Positions 16,486-27,337 of a stretch of DNA of 64,000 nucleotides are shown here, piece by piece (the stretch's first letter is position 1; each line of letters opens with the position of its first letter). The notes beneath the pieces were generated by a model, which was not told the DNA's origin, searched no databases, and worked only from the letters and a program-made list of their open reading frames with translations. The translations under genes and the position numbers were made by a program. Source of the stretch: Nocardioides mangrovi (GTDB lineage Bacteria; Actinomycetota; Actinomycetes; Propionibacteriales; Nocardioidaceae); contig NZ_JAIQZJ010000009.1 of the NCBI RefSeq assembly GCF_020073815.1, forward strand, positions 1-64,000, read 5' to 3'.

Positions 16486-17907
16486 TCAGTTCCCGGTCGC
16501 CACCTGACGCGCCATCCGGCGCGGGGTCCGGGTGAGGACGAAGGCGCCCCACGCGACCAGCACGCCGACCGCGACCCCCAGGCCGAGCCGCGGCGGGTCC
16601 AGCGGCATCGCGATGCCGATGAAGCCACCGATGACCCAGGCCAGCTGGAGCGTGGTGTCGCTGCGCGCGAACGCGCTGGCCTGCACGCGGTGGGGTACGT
16701 CGCGCTGGATGGTCGCGTCGAGGGAGAACTTCGCCAGGGCCTGGCCGAGCCCGGCCACCAGGCCGAGCAGCACCAGCGCGACCACGCCGTACAGGAGGAA
16801 GGCGAAGACGGCGACACCGATGTCGGCGACCATCACGCCCGTCACCGTGACGGCGGGGTTGATCTTCTTCAGCACCGAGGCCGCGACCACGCCGAGGAAG
16901 TTGCCGGCGGCGGCACCGCCGACCACCAGCGCGGTCAGGACCTCGACGCTCCAGCCGTCGAGCGGGTTCTCGCGCAGCTGGAAGGCCATGAACATGATGA
17001 GGAAGCCCGACAGCCACCGGGGCGCGCAGTTGGCGCGGAGGCCGTAGGCGACCGCGGGCGGGATCCGCATGCTGCCGGTCCGGGCCCCGCTCTCGGCGCC
17101 CTCACGGAGCAGCAGGTCGCCCTCGCCCTCGCTCGAGTCGACCCGCGAGGGGAGTCGGATCGCGCCGATCGTGGCGGCCACGAAGAGCAGGAAGGCGTAG
17201 CGCAGCACCCACTCGGGGCCGGCCAGCGAGGCCAGGCCGGCGATCGGGGCGGAGACCGCGACGCCGACGATGCCGGACATCGACACCCGCCCGTTGGCCT
17301 TCACGAGCGTGAAGTCCTCCGGCAGCAGGCGGGGTACGGCGGCCGCGCGGGTCACGCCGTACGCCTTGGACGCGACGAGCACGCCCAGCGCGGCCGGGAA
17401 GAGCCAGACCGACTCGGTGACCACGGCGCCGGCCAGCACCCAGCAGAGGAACGCCCGGATGGCCATCGTCGCGCCGATCGCCCACCGGCGGCCGTGCGCG
17501 AAGCGGTCGAGGAAGGGGCCGATCAGCGGCGCCACGATCGCGAAGGGCAGCATCGTCAGGCCGAGGAAGAGCGCGACCTGGCCGCGCGCCTCGCCCGACG
17601 GCACGGTGAAGAAGAGGGTGCCGGCCAGGGAGATCGCCACCGCGGCGTCGCCGGCGGTGTTGAAGAAGTGCATCTGGATCAGCCGGGACAGGCCGGACTC
17701 GCCCGCGCCCTGGGCCTCGGCCGCACGCCGCGCCTGGCGCATCGTGTAGCGGCCGGCCCGGCCGGTCGCGCGCGCCGTCGCGCCGAGCCCGCGGGCCACC
17801 TTGGCGCCCCGTCCCTCCTCGGTCGCGTCCGCCCCGGCGCGCGTCTCCGGGTGCGGGTCGCGCCAGCGCTGCTCGTCGCTCGACGAGGCGGAGGGCGGGG
17901 TGCTCAT
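16486..17907 (-). CDS. MFS transporter
   Basis: A 473-residue major-facilitator protein. A charged, probably cytoplasmic N-terminal tail of about 75 residues (rich in Arg, Ala, Glu) precedes 12 predicted helices. The loop after helix 2 reads LDRFAHGRRWAIG, the usual G-x-x-x-D-R-x-x-x-R-R pattern, and a large central cytoplasmic loop is present. The substrate is unknown. It is transcribed away from DUF3027 across a 51-bp gap. Confidence 0.83.
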   Translation of the reverse strand: MSTPPSASSSDEQRWRDPHPETRAGADATEEGRGAKVARGLGATARATGRAGRYTMRQARRAAEAQGAGESGLSRLIQMHFFNTAGDAAVAISLAGTLFFTVPSGEARGQVALFLGLTMLPFAIVAPLIGPFLDRFAHGRRWAIGATMAIRAFLCWVLAGAVVTESVWLFPAALGVLVASKAYGVTRAAAVPRLLPEDFTLVKANGRVSMSGIVGVAVSAPIAGLASLAGPEWVLRYAFLLFVAATIGAIRLPSRVDSSEGEGDLLLREGAESGARTGSMRIPPAVAYGLRANCAPRWLSGFLIMFMAFQLRENPLDGWSVEVLTALVVGGAAAGNFLGVVAASVLKKINPAVTVTGVMVADIGVAVFAFLLYGVVALVLLGLVAGLGQALAKFSLDATIQRDVPHRVQASAFARSDTTLQLAWVIGGFIGIAMPLDPPRLGLGVAVGVLVAWGAFVLTRTPRRMARQVATGN

Positions 17908-17958
17908 GTCCCCATCCTGCCTGCTGTGGCCTGACCCGACCTGACATCACCACGGCCC

Positions 17959-18753
17959 ATGGGTCATCATTTCCCCGTGATCACCACCGCACGCCCGAAG
18001 CCCGACTCCGCCGCGGTCGCGGCCGTCGACGTCGCGCGCGCCGCCCTGGTCGCCGAGGTGGACCCCGCCGACGTCGGCGACCACCTCGGCCACGTCGTCG
18101 AGGGCGAGCGGGTCGTCACCCACCTCTTCGCCTGCGCACGCTCCGGGTACGTCGGCTGGCAGTGGTCGGTCACCGTGGCCCGGGCGAGCCGCGCCAAGGA
18201 GGTCACCGTCGACGAGGTCGTCCTCGTCCCGGGCGAGGGCGCGATCGTGGCCCCGGCCTGGGTGCCCTACCGCGAGCGGATCAAGCCGGGCGACCTGTCG
18301 CCGGGCGACCTGCTCCCCGTCGACGACGACGACCCGCGGCTGGTCCCGACGTACTCCTTCGGCGACGACCCGCTCGACGCCGACGACAAGGCGCAGGTCC
18401 GCGCGGTCGCGAAGGACCTCGGCCTCGGCCGGGTCCGCACCCTCTCCGTCGAGGGCCGTGACCTCGCCGCGCAGCGCTGGTACGACGGCGACGGCGGCCC
18501 CGAGTCGCAGCTCGCCCGCTCGGCCCCGGACCAGTGCACGACCTGCGGCTTCCTGATGCGGATCGCCGGCCCGCTGGCCGAGACCTTCGGCGTCTGCGCC
18601 AACGGCGACGCCAACGACGACGGCCGGATCGTGTCCCTCGACCACGGCTGCGGCGCCCACTCCGAGGTGCGGCTGGCCAAGCGGCACGAGCCGCAGCCGC
18701 TGCCGGAGCCGGTCTTCGACACGATCACGCCCGACGAGCTCGAGTCGCTCTAG
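17959..18753 (+). CDS. DUF3027 domain protein
   Basis: A 264-residue member of an actinobacterial family (Rv0883c type) of unknown function. It has two conserved Cys-containing segments: ARSGYVGWQWSVTVARAS near the middle, and DQCTTCGFLMRI...FGVCANGDANDDGRIVSLDHGCGAHSE, which could bind a metal. Start is uncertain: ATG at 17959 or GTG at 17977 (VITTARPKPDS); neither has a ribosome-binding site. Its stop codon overlaps the stop of the convergent DUF2530 gene (CTAG, 18750-18753). Confidence 0.8.
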   Translation: MGHHFPVITTARPKPDSAAVAAVDVARAALVAEVDPADVGDHLGHVVEGERVVTHLFACARSGYVGWQWSVTVARASRAKEVTVDEVVLVPGEGAIVAPAWVPYRERIKPGDLSPGDLLPVDDDDPRLVPTYSFGDDPLDADDKAQVRAVAKDLGLGRVRTLSVEGRDLAAQRWYDGDGGPESQLARSAPDQCTTCGFLMRIAGPLAETFGVCANGDANDDGRIVSLDHGCGAHSEVRLAKRHEPQPLPEPVFDTITPDELESL

Positions 18754-19070
18754 ACGATCGGCTCGTCCGGGCCACCTGGGTCGCCCGGGTCCTCGACGCC
18801 CGCGAGCCGGGCCACCCGCCGGCGACGGCAGTACTCCAGGCCGCACAGCCCCAGGCCGAAGCCGGCCAGGCAGGTCCACAGCCACCACACGTGGCCCGAG
18901 TCCTCGAGCCGACCGTAGAACGGCAGCAGGCCGAGGAAGCCGAGCAGCCACAGCGCCGAGCCGACCTCGACGGTCCGTACGCCGTCGACGTCGAGCGGCT
19001 CCACGTCGGCGACGAAGAAGGTGCGGTTGCCGATCTCGTGCGTCATCGGCCGGTCGTCCTGCGGCTCCAC
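18750..19070 (-). CDS. DUF2530 membrane protein
   Basis: A 106-residue protein with two predicted membrane helices (ALWLLGFLGLLPFYG and WWLWTCLAGFGLGLCGLEY) and a basic end (YCRRRR), as in the actinobacterial DUF2530 family. The function is unknown; it often neighbours DUF3027. The GTG start giving VEPQDDRP was chosen because TAGCGT lies 7 nt upstream (leaderless type); the next ATG would give 98 residues. Confidence 0.7.
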   Translation of the reverse strand: MEPQDDRPMTHEIGNRTFFVADVEPLDVDGVRTVEVGSALWLLGFLGLLPFYGRLEDSGHVWWLWTCLAGFGLGLCGLEYCRRRRVARLAGVEDPGDPGGPDEPIV

Positions 19071-19124
19071 CCGACCCACGCTACGGCACGGCTCCTTGTC
19101 CGGGAGCGCCTGCTCCGCAGGCCC

Positions 19125-19219
19125 GCGCATCCGACCTGGCTGCGTTGTCGGCGACTCGACGGGCCTCCGGCCCGCCTTCGCCCCTCCGCCTTGCCAGCCC
19201 GGCGCGCGAGCCCGCTCGC
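19125..19219. repeat. Dispersed repeat, copy B
   Basis: Second copy of the family at 12123. Blocks are GCGTTGTCGGCGACTCGACG and CCGCCTTCGCCCCTCCGCC followed by TTGCCAGC. It lies in the divergent gap between DUF2530 and the purine permease. The flanks CCTGGC and GCCAGC pair weakly. Ends are approximate. Confidence 0.75.
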
Positions 19220-19281
19220 GACGGCGCCGGACGAGGACCCGCGCTGGTCGACCGCCCGCCACGATGGGATGCTGGGCGATC

Positions 19282-20715
19282 GTGAGCATCGACCGCCTGT
19301 TCCTGATCTCCCAGCGTGGCTCGACCGTCGGACGGGAGGTGCGAGGCGGCTTCGTCACCTTCTTCACGATGGCCTACATCATCGTGCTCAACCCGCTGAT
19401 CCTCGGCTTCGCCCAGGACGCCGACGGCCACTACCTCGGTGGCGGCGGTGAGCCGAACCTCGCGATGATCGCCGCCGGTACGTCGCTCGTGGCCGGCGTG
19501 ATGACCATCCTCATGGGTCTGGTCGCCAACTACCCGATGGCACTCGCCACCGGCCTCGGCCTCAACGCGTTCGTGGCGTTCTCCATCGCCACCCAGATGA
19601 CCTGGGCCGACGCGATGGGCCTGGTGGTGATCGAGGGCCTGGTGATCCTGGTGCTGGTGCTCACCGGCTTCCGGGAGGCGGTCTTCCACGCCGTACCCGC
19701 CCAGCTCAAGATCGCGATCTCGGTCGGCATCGGCCTCTTCATCGCGCTGATCGGCTTCGTCGACTCCGGCTTCGTCCACCGCATCCCGGACGCCGCCAAC
19801 ACCACCGTCCCCGTCCAGCTCGGCGCGACCGGCCAGCTGTCCGGTTGGCCGGTGCTGGTCTTCGCGGTCGGCCTCGCACTGGTCATCGTGCTGTGGGTCA
19901 AGAAGGTCCGCGGCGCGATCCTCATCTCGATCATCGCCACGACGGTCCTGGCGATCGTCGTCGAGGCGATCGCCGACCTGGGCGCCGCCTCGGCGGACAA
20001 CCCGAAGGGCTGGAGCCTCAACGTCCCCGCGTGGCCGGACAAGGTCTTCGACTCCCCGGACTTCGGCACCGTCGGCCACTTCAGCCTGCTCGGCTCCTTC
20101 GACCGGGTCGGCGTCGTGACCGCACTGCTCCTGGTCTTCACGCTCCTGCTCGCCGACTTCTTCGACACGATGGGCACGATGACCGCGATCGGCGCCGAGG
20201 CCGGGCTGCTGCAGGAGGACGGCACCCCGCCCAACACCCGCCGGATCCTGGTCGTCGACTCACTCGCCGCGGCCGCCGGTGGCGCCGCGGGCGTCTCGTC
20301 GAACACCTCCTACATCGAGTCGGCCTCCGGCGTGGGCGAGGGCGCCCGCACCGGCCTCGCCTCGGTCGTCACCGGGCTGCTCTTCCTGGTGTCGGTCTTC
20401 GCGGCGCCGCTGGTCGCGATCATTCCGTCCGAGGCGGCCGTGCCCGCGCTGGTCCTGGTCGGCTTCCTGATGATGCAGCAGGTCCGCGGCATCGACTGGA
20501 ACGACCTGGAGATCGCCATCCCGGCGTTCCTCACCATCGTCCTGATGCCCTTCACCTACTCGATCACCGTCGGCATCGGCGCCGGCTTCCTCGCCTACGT
20601 GCTGATCAAGATCGCCACGGGCAAGGTCGGCTCGATCCACCCGCTCCTGTGGGTGATCTCCGCGCTCTTCCTCGTCTACTTCTTCATCAACCCGCTCACC
20701 AGCTGGCTCACCTGA
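19282..20715 (+). CDS. NCS2 purine permease (AzgA-like)
   Basis: A 477-residue membrane permease with about 13 helices, of the adenine/guanine/hypoxanthine branch of NCS2. Signatures are GGFVTFFTMAYIIVLNP near the N-terminus, ATGLGLNAFVA, DFFDTMGTMTAIG, and SSNTSYIESASGVGEGARTG, a core substrate-site segment. It would import purine bases by proton symport. The GTG start giving VSIDRLFLI fits family N-termini; an ATG six codons upstream is the alternative. A perfect 12-bp hairpin follows it. Confidence 0.87.
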   Translation: MSIDRLFLISQRGSTVGREVRGGFVTFFTMAYIIVLNPLILGFAQDADGHYLGGGGEPNLAMIAAGTSLVAGVMTILMGLVANYPMALATGLGLNAFVAFSIATQMTWADAMGLVVIEGLVILVLVLTGFREAVFHAVPAQLKIAISVGIGLFIALIGFVDSGFVHRIPDAANTTVPVQLGATGQLSGWPVLVFAVGLALVIVLWVKKVRGAILISIIATTVLAIVVEAIADLGAASADNPKGWSLNVPAWPDKVFDSPDFGTVGHFSLLGSFDRVGVVTALLLVFTLLLADFFDTMGTMTAIGAEAGLLQEDGTPPNTRRILVVDSLAAAAGGAAGVSSNTSYIESASGVGEGARTGLASVVTGLLFLVSVFAAPLVAIIPSEAAVPALVLVGFLMMQQVRGIDWNDLEIAIPAFLTIVLMPFTYSITVGIGAGFLAYVLIKIATGKVGSIHPLLWVISALFLVYFFINPLTSWLT

Positions 20716-20750
20716 CGCCGACCCGGCAGCGACCTTCGGCCGGGTCGGCG
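20716..20750 (+). terminator. Terminator after the purine permease
   Basis: CGCCGACCCGGC at 20716-20727 and GCCGGGTCGGCG at 20739-20750 form a perfect 12-bp stem with an 11-nt loop. There is no T-run. Confidence 0.75.
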
Positions 20751-20758
20751 CCGGAATA

Positions 20759-20786
20759 GTTAGCACAGGTAATGAGTTATGCTAAC
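20759..20786 (+). promoter_or_regulatory. Operator and promoter of the marR-MFS operon
   Basis: GTTAGCA at 20759-20765 and TGCTAAC at 20780-20786 form a 7-bp perfect inverted repeat with a 14-nt spacer. The right arm contains the likely -10 box TATGCT (20778-20783), 6 nt before the ATG at 20790. This is the expected layout for autorepression by the MarR protein. Confidence 0.65.
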
Positions 20787-20789
20787 GAT

Positions 20790-21239
20790 ATGCCCACCGT
20801 GGAGAGCGCCGTCCGGACGGACGCAGGACTTGCCGCCGAGCTGCGGCTCAGCGTCATGCGCCTGCGCCGGCGGCTGGCCAACGAGCGCCACCCGGACAAC
20901 GAGCTGAGCATCGCCCAGATGGGCGTGCTCGGCGTCCTCGCCCGTCGCGGCGCCCTGACCCTGGGCGAGCTCGCCGCCGCCGAACGCGTGCAGCCGCCCT
21001 CCATGACCCGCACGGTCAACTGCCTCCAGGAGTCCGGCGACGTCGTACGCCGCCCGCACGAGACCGACGGTCGCCAGGTCGTCGTCGAGCTCTCCGACCA
21101 GGGTCGTGAGCGCGTGCTCGCCGACCGCGACCGCCGCGACGCCTGGCTCGCCCAGCGCCTGGTCGAGCTCTCGCCCCAGGAGCGCGACGTGCTCCGCCGG
21201 GCCGCCCCACTTCTCGAAGCCCTCGCCCAGAAGGACTGA
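20790..21239 (+). CDS. MarR-family transcriptional regulator
   Basis: A 149-residue winged-helix repressor. The DNA-binding part includes LSIAQMGVLGVLARRGALTLGELAAAERVQPPSMTRTVNCL with the wing VRRPHETDGRQVVVELSDQG; helices at both ends form the dimer interface. It sits 10 bp before an MFS gene, so it most likely represses its own operon and responds to a transported compound. The ATG at 20790 was chosen over the one at 20772, which lies inside the operator. Confidence 0.88.
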   Translation: MPTVESAVRTDAGLAAELRLSVMRLRRRLANERHPDNELSIAQMGVLGVLARRGALTLGELAAAERVQPPSMTRTVNCLQESGDVVRRPHETDGRQVVVELSDQGRERVLADRDRRDAWLAQRLVELSPQERDVLRRAAPLLEALAQKD

Positions 21240-21249
21240 TCACCACCAC

Positions 21250-22623
21250 ATGAGCCCCACCTTCCGCGCCCTCCGCATCCCCAACTACCGGCTCTACTTC
21301 GCCGGCAGCGTGGTGTCGAACGTCGGCACCTGGATGCAGCGCGTGGCACAGGACTGGCTGGTGCTCCACCTCCCCGGCAACAGCGGCACCGAGCTCGGCA
21401 TCACCACCGGACTGCAGTTCCTCCCGGTGCTGCTGCTCAGCCCGTACGCCGGGGTGGTCGCCGACCGCTTCCCCAAGCGCCGGCTGCTCCAGGTGACTCA
21501 GGCGACGATGGCGCTGGCCGCGCTGATCCTGGGTCTGGTCGCCGTCCTCGGGGTCGCCGAGACCTGGATGGTCTACGCCATCGCGTTCGTCTTCGGCATC
21601 GGCGCCGCCTTCGACGCGCCCGCCCGGCAGTCCTTCGTCTCCGAGATGGTCGGCCAGGACGACCTCACCAACGCCGTCGGCCTCAACTCCGCGGCCTTCA
21701 ACGCGGCCCGCGTGCTCGGCCCGGCGCTCGCCGGCCTGATGATCGGCGCCCTGGGCGGCGGCGCCGAGGCCACCGGGTGGGTGATCCTGGTCAACGCGGT
21801 CTCCTACATCGCGGTGATCGCCCAGCTCGAGCGGATGAACACCGCCCGCCTGTCCTCGCCGGAGCCGCGGGGCCGCCGGCCCGGGATGATCGTGGAGGGC
21901 GTCCGCTACGTCCGGAGCCAGCCGAAGATGGTGATGATCCTGATCATCGTGTTCTTCGCCGGCACCTTCGGCATGAACTTCCAGATCACCTCCGCGCTGA
22001 TGGCCACCGAGGTCTTCGGCAAGGGCGCGGGGGAGTACGGCATCCTCGGCTCGGCCCTCGCGGTCGGCTCGCTGACCGGCGCCCTGCTGGCGGCCCGCCG
22101 GGTCCGGATCCGGCTGCGCCTGCTCGTGGCGGCCGCGATCGGCTTCGGGGTGGCCGAGATCGTGGCCGGGCTGCTCCCGTCGTACGTCGCGTTCGCGCTC
22201 TTCTGCCCGCTGATCGGCTTCTGCACCCTCACCATGCTCAACTCCGCCAACGCGACCATGCAGCTGGAGTCGCCGCCGGAGATCCGGGGCCGGGTGATGG
22301 CCTTCTACTTCACGATCGTGATGGGCGGGACGCCCATCGGCGCCCCCATCATCGGCTGGGTCGGCCAGCACCTCGGAGCCCGCTGGACCTTCATCCTCGG
22401 CGGGGTCCTCACCATCGCCGGCGTACTCTTGGCACTAGCCGTGTTCGCCCGCATGCGAGGCGGTGCTCGCAGCGTTTTGACCGGTGTTGGGCACCCGAGT
22501 AACCTCTTTCCTCGTGTCTGGGACAACCCAGCCACTGCGCGTGCCCGGAATCAGTCGGGGGAACAGGACCCCGTCTCCGGCGCGGAAAGCCCAGTCGACG
22601 AGACCCTCGCCGGGTCCCGCTGA
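21250..22623 (+). CDS. MFS efflux transporter (MarR-controlled)
   Basis: A 457-residue major-facilitator protein of the MFS_3/enterobactin-exporter-like branch. It opens FRALRIPNYRLYFAGSVVSNVGTWMQRVAQDWLV, with VADRFPKRRLL after helix 2, AFDAPARQSFV and PPEIRGRVMAFYF. Twelve helices are predicted; export of a toxic or signalling molecule is likely. The final roughly 50 residues are hydrophilic and lie over the rpsL promoter and leader, so the tail sequence may be shaped by that overlap. Confidence 0.85.
   Translation: MSPTFRALRIPNYRLYFAGSVVSNVGTWMQRVAQDWLVLHLPGNSGTELGITTGLQFLPVLLLSPYAGVVADRFPKRRLLQVTQATMALAALILGLVAVLGVAETWMVYAIAFVFGIGAAFDAPARQSFVSEMVGQDDLTNAVGLNSAAFNAARVLGPALAGLMIGALGGGAEATGWVILVNAVSYIAVIAQLERMNTARLSSPEPRGRRPGMIVEGVRYVRSQPKMVMILIIVFFAGTFGMNFQITSALMATEVFGKGAGEYGILGSALAVGSLTGALLAARRVRIRLRLLVAAAIGFGVAEIVAGLLPSYVAFALFCPLIGFCTLTMLNSANATMQLESPPEIRGRVMAFYFTIVMGGTPIGAPIIGWVGQHLGARWTFILGGVLTIAGVLLALAVFARMRGGARSVLTGVGHPSNLFPRVWDNPATARARNQSGEQDPVSGAESPVDETLAGSR
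22477..22505 (+). promoter_or_regulatory. Promoter of the str operon (rpsL)
   Basis: TTGACC (22477-22482), a 17-bp spacer and TAACCT (22500-22505), a near-ideal sigma-70 promoter. It lies inside the 3' end of the upstream MFS gene and would give a leader of about 245 nt before rpsL. Confidence 0.8.
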
Positions 22624-22636
22624 CAGCGGCGGTAGG

Positions 22637-22735
22637 GCGACACGCCCGACCTCGGGGGCGAGCAGGGGCTGGTGGCGAACGCACCACCCGGACGCGGCAA
22701 CACCACCGTGCGGGTAGAGCGCCCGTACTGAGAGT
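22637..22735 (+). promoter_or_regulatory. Conserved leader element of rpsL (shared with rpsJ)
   Basis: GCGACACGCCCGACC plus one variable base plus CGGGGG (22637-22658), then 66 nt, then GTACTGA (22725-22731) and AGTGA. The rpsJ leader has the same two blocks with the same 66-nt spacing. CCCG-ACCT-CGGG can form a small hairpin. A regulatory RNA role is inferred. Confidence 0.6.
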
Positions 22736-22756
22736 GACAAGAAGGGGAACCACTCG

Positions 22757-23131
22757 GTGCCCACCATTCAGCAGCTGGTCCGCAAGGGCCGCCAGGACAA
22801 GGTGTCGAAGAACAAGACGCCTGCCCTGAAGGGGTCTCCGCAGCGCCGTGGCGTCTGCACCCGCGTCTACACCACCACCCCGAAGAAGCCGAACTCCGCC
22901 CTCCGCAAGGTCGCCCGTGTGCGCCTCTCGAGCGGCGTCGAGGTCACGGCCTACATCCCGGGTGTCGGTCACAACCTCCAGGAGCACTCGATCGTGCTCG
23001 TCCGCGGCGGCCGGGTGAAGGACCTCCCCGGTGTCCGCTACAAGATCATCCGCGGCACGCTCGACACCCAGGGCGTGAAGAACCGCAAGCAGGCTCGCAG
23101 CCGCTACGGCGCCAAGAAGGAGAAGAGCTGA
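22757..23131 (+). CDS. rpsL: 30S ribosomal protein S12
   Basis: 124 residues, full length, starting [13 protein letters not shown]12 sits at the decoding centre of the small subunit. The streptomycin-site loops read [11 protein letters not shown] and [12 protein letters not shown], both wild type, so no resistance substitution is seen. GTG start with GAAGGGG upstream. First gene of rpsL-rpsG-fusA-tuf. Confidence 0.98.
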   Translation: MPTIQQLVRKGRQDKVSKNKTPALKGSPQRRGVCTRVYTTTPKKPNSALRKVARVRLSSGVEVTAYIPGVGHNLQEHSIVLVRGGRVKDLPGVRYKIIRGTLDTQGVKNRKQARSRYGAKKEKS

Positions 23132-23132
23132 C

Positions 23133-23603
23133 ATGCCGCGCAAGGGTCCGGCCCCGAAGCGGCCGATCGACGTCGACCCGGTCTACGGGTCGCAGCTGGT
23201 CACCCAGCTCGTCTCCAAGGTGCTGAAGGACGGCAAGAAGCAGGTCGCCCAGCGCATCGTCTACACCGCCCTCGAGGGCTGCCGCGAGAAGACCGGCACC
23301 GACCCGGTCGTCACGCTCAAGCGCGCGCTCGACAACGTCAAGCCCGCCATCGAGGTCAAGTCCCGCCGCGTCGGCGGCGCGACGTACCAGGTCCCGATCG
23401 AGGTCAAGGGCACGCGCGGCACCACGCTCGCGCTGCGCTGGCTGGTCGGCTACGCCCAGGACCGTCGCGAGAAGACGATGTCCGAGCGCCTCATGAACGA
23501 GATCCTCGACGCTTCCAACGGCCTCGGTGCCGCGGTGAAGAAGCGCGAGGACACCCACAAGATGGCCGAGTCCAACAAGGCCTTCGCGCACTACCGCTGG
23601 TGA
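23133..23603 (+). CDS. rpsG: 30S ribosomal protein S7
   Basis: 156 residues, the usual length, starting [10 protein letters not shown] and ending [10 protein letters not shown]7 nucleates the 30S head by binding 16S rRNA and contacts the E site. It begins 1 nt after the rpsL stop, so the two are translated together. A strong GC hairpin lies just after it and before fusA. Confidence 0.98.
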   Translation: MPRKGPAPKRPIDVDPVYGSQLVTQLVSKVLKDGKKQVAQRIVYTALEGCREKTGTDPVVTLKRALDNVKPAIEVKSRRVGGATYQVPIEVKGTRGTTLALRWLVGYAQDRREKTMSERLMNEILDASNGLGAAVKKREDTHKMAESNKAFAHYRW

Positions 23604-23609
23604 CCACGG

Positions 23610-23635
23610 GCGCGGGCGACGACCGTCGCCCGCGC
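23610..23635 (+). terminator. GC hairpin between rpsG and fusA
   Basis: GCGCGGGCGA (23610-23619) and TCGCCCGCGC (23626-23635) pair perfectly around a 6-nt loop. Placed mid-operon, it could be a partial terminator, an RNA processing site, or a barrier setting the ratio of S12/S7 to elongation factors. Confidence 0.5.
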
Positions 23636-23677
23636 TCCCACCCGGAACTTCCGACTTTCTAAGGAACGCTGAACACA

Positions 23678-25789
<2,112 letters not shown>

Positions 25790-25861
25790 TCGCCCGAGGC
25801 CCTCGGCAGTAACACCCAGCAAGTACGAGTCAAGTAACAACCCACACCAGGAGGAGCCCCA

Positions 25862-27055
<1,194 letters not shown>

Positions 27056-27078
27056 TCTGACCTAGAAGCAACCAGCGC

Positions 27079-27104
27079 GGCCCCGGACCTCACGGTCCGG
27101 GGCC
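27079..27104 (+). terminator. Terminator of the str operon
   Basis: GGCCCCGGACC and GGTCCGGGGCC form a perfect 11-bp stem around the loop TCAC, followed by GTTCTG. It lies 24 nt after the tuf stop. Confidence 0.85.
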
Positions 27105-27136
27105 GTTCTGCATCTCCTGCCCCATGCGTCTGTCGT

Positions 27137-27258
27137 TTCATCACGGGATGAGGGCGAAGCGTCACTTCCCACGATGAGTTCAGCGAGGGGAGTGACGCTT
27201 CATCAAGGGGTGAAGGCGCACCGACACCCCTGCAGGTCCACCCTCATCCCTTGATGAA
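27137..27258. repeat. Cluster of nested palindromes between tuf and ilvA
   Basis: Three copies of a near-palindrome, TTCATCAMGGGRTGARGGCG: 27137-27156 (+), 27199-27218 (+) and 27239-27258 (-). Between copies 1 and 2 lies a second inverted pair, GAAGCGTCACTTCCC (27156-27170) and GGGGAGTGACGCTTC (27187-27201). Copies 2 and 3 can pair with each other over 15 of 16 bases. No open frame of interest is present. It may be a REP/BIME-like element or a multi-site operator. Confidence 0.75.
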
Positions 27259-27325
27259 GCTGCGGCGAGTGAGGCAGGCGAGGCACGAGCCCCAGCCCGC
27301 TGCCGTCGACACTGGCGCGGACGCA

Positions 27326-27331
27326 TAGGGT
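27326..27331 (+). promoter_or_regulatory. -10 box of ilvA
   Basis: TAGGGT, 6 nt before the GTG start; leaderless layout with no ribosome-binding site. Confidence 0.45.
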
Positions 27332-27337
27332 CGGGCT

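Noticed and set aside
15883..17934. A 683-codon rightward frame opposite the lipoprotein and MFS genes
   Set aside because: Rich in His/Asp/Arg/Gly without hydrophobic or domain pattern; the minus-strand proteins are well supported.
19125..19219. N-terminal extension of DUF2530 through the repeat (GWQGGGAKAG-type peptide)
   Set aside because: This peptide is simply the translated repeat, seen also before the acyl-CoA ligase and near map. The true start follows at a -10 box.
22757..23131. Possible streptomycin-resistant rpsL
   Set aside because: Both key loops (PKKPNSAL and RVKDLPGV) have the wild-type lysines.
27105..27337. CRISPR-like array between tuf and ilvA
   Set aside because: Only three units, unequal spacing, one inverted, no cas genes; better described as palindromic repeats.
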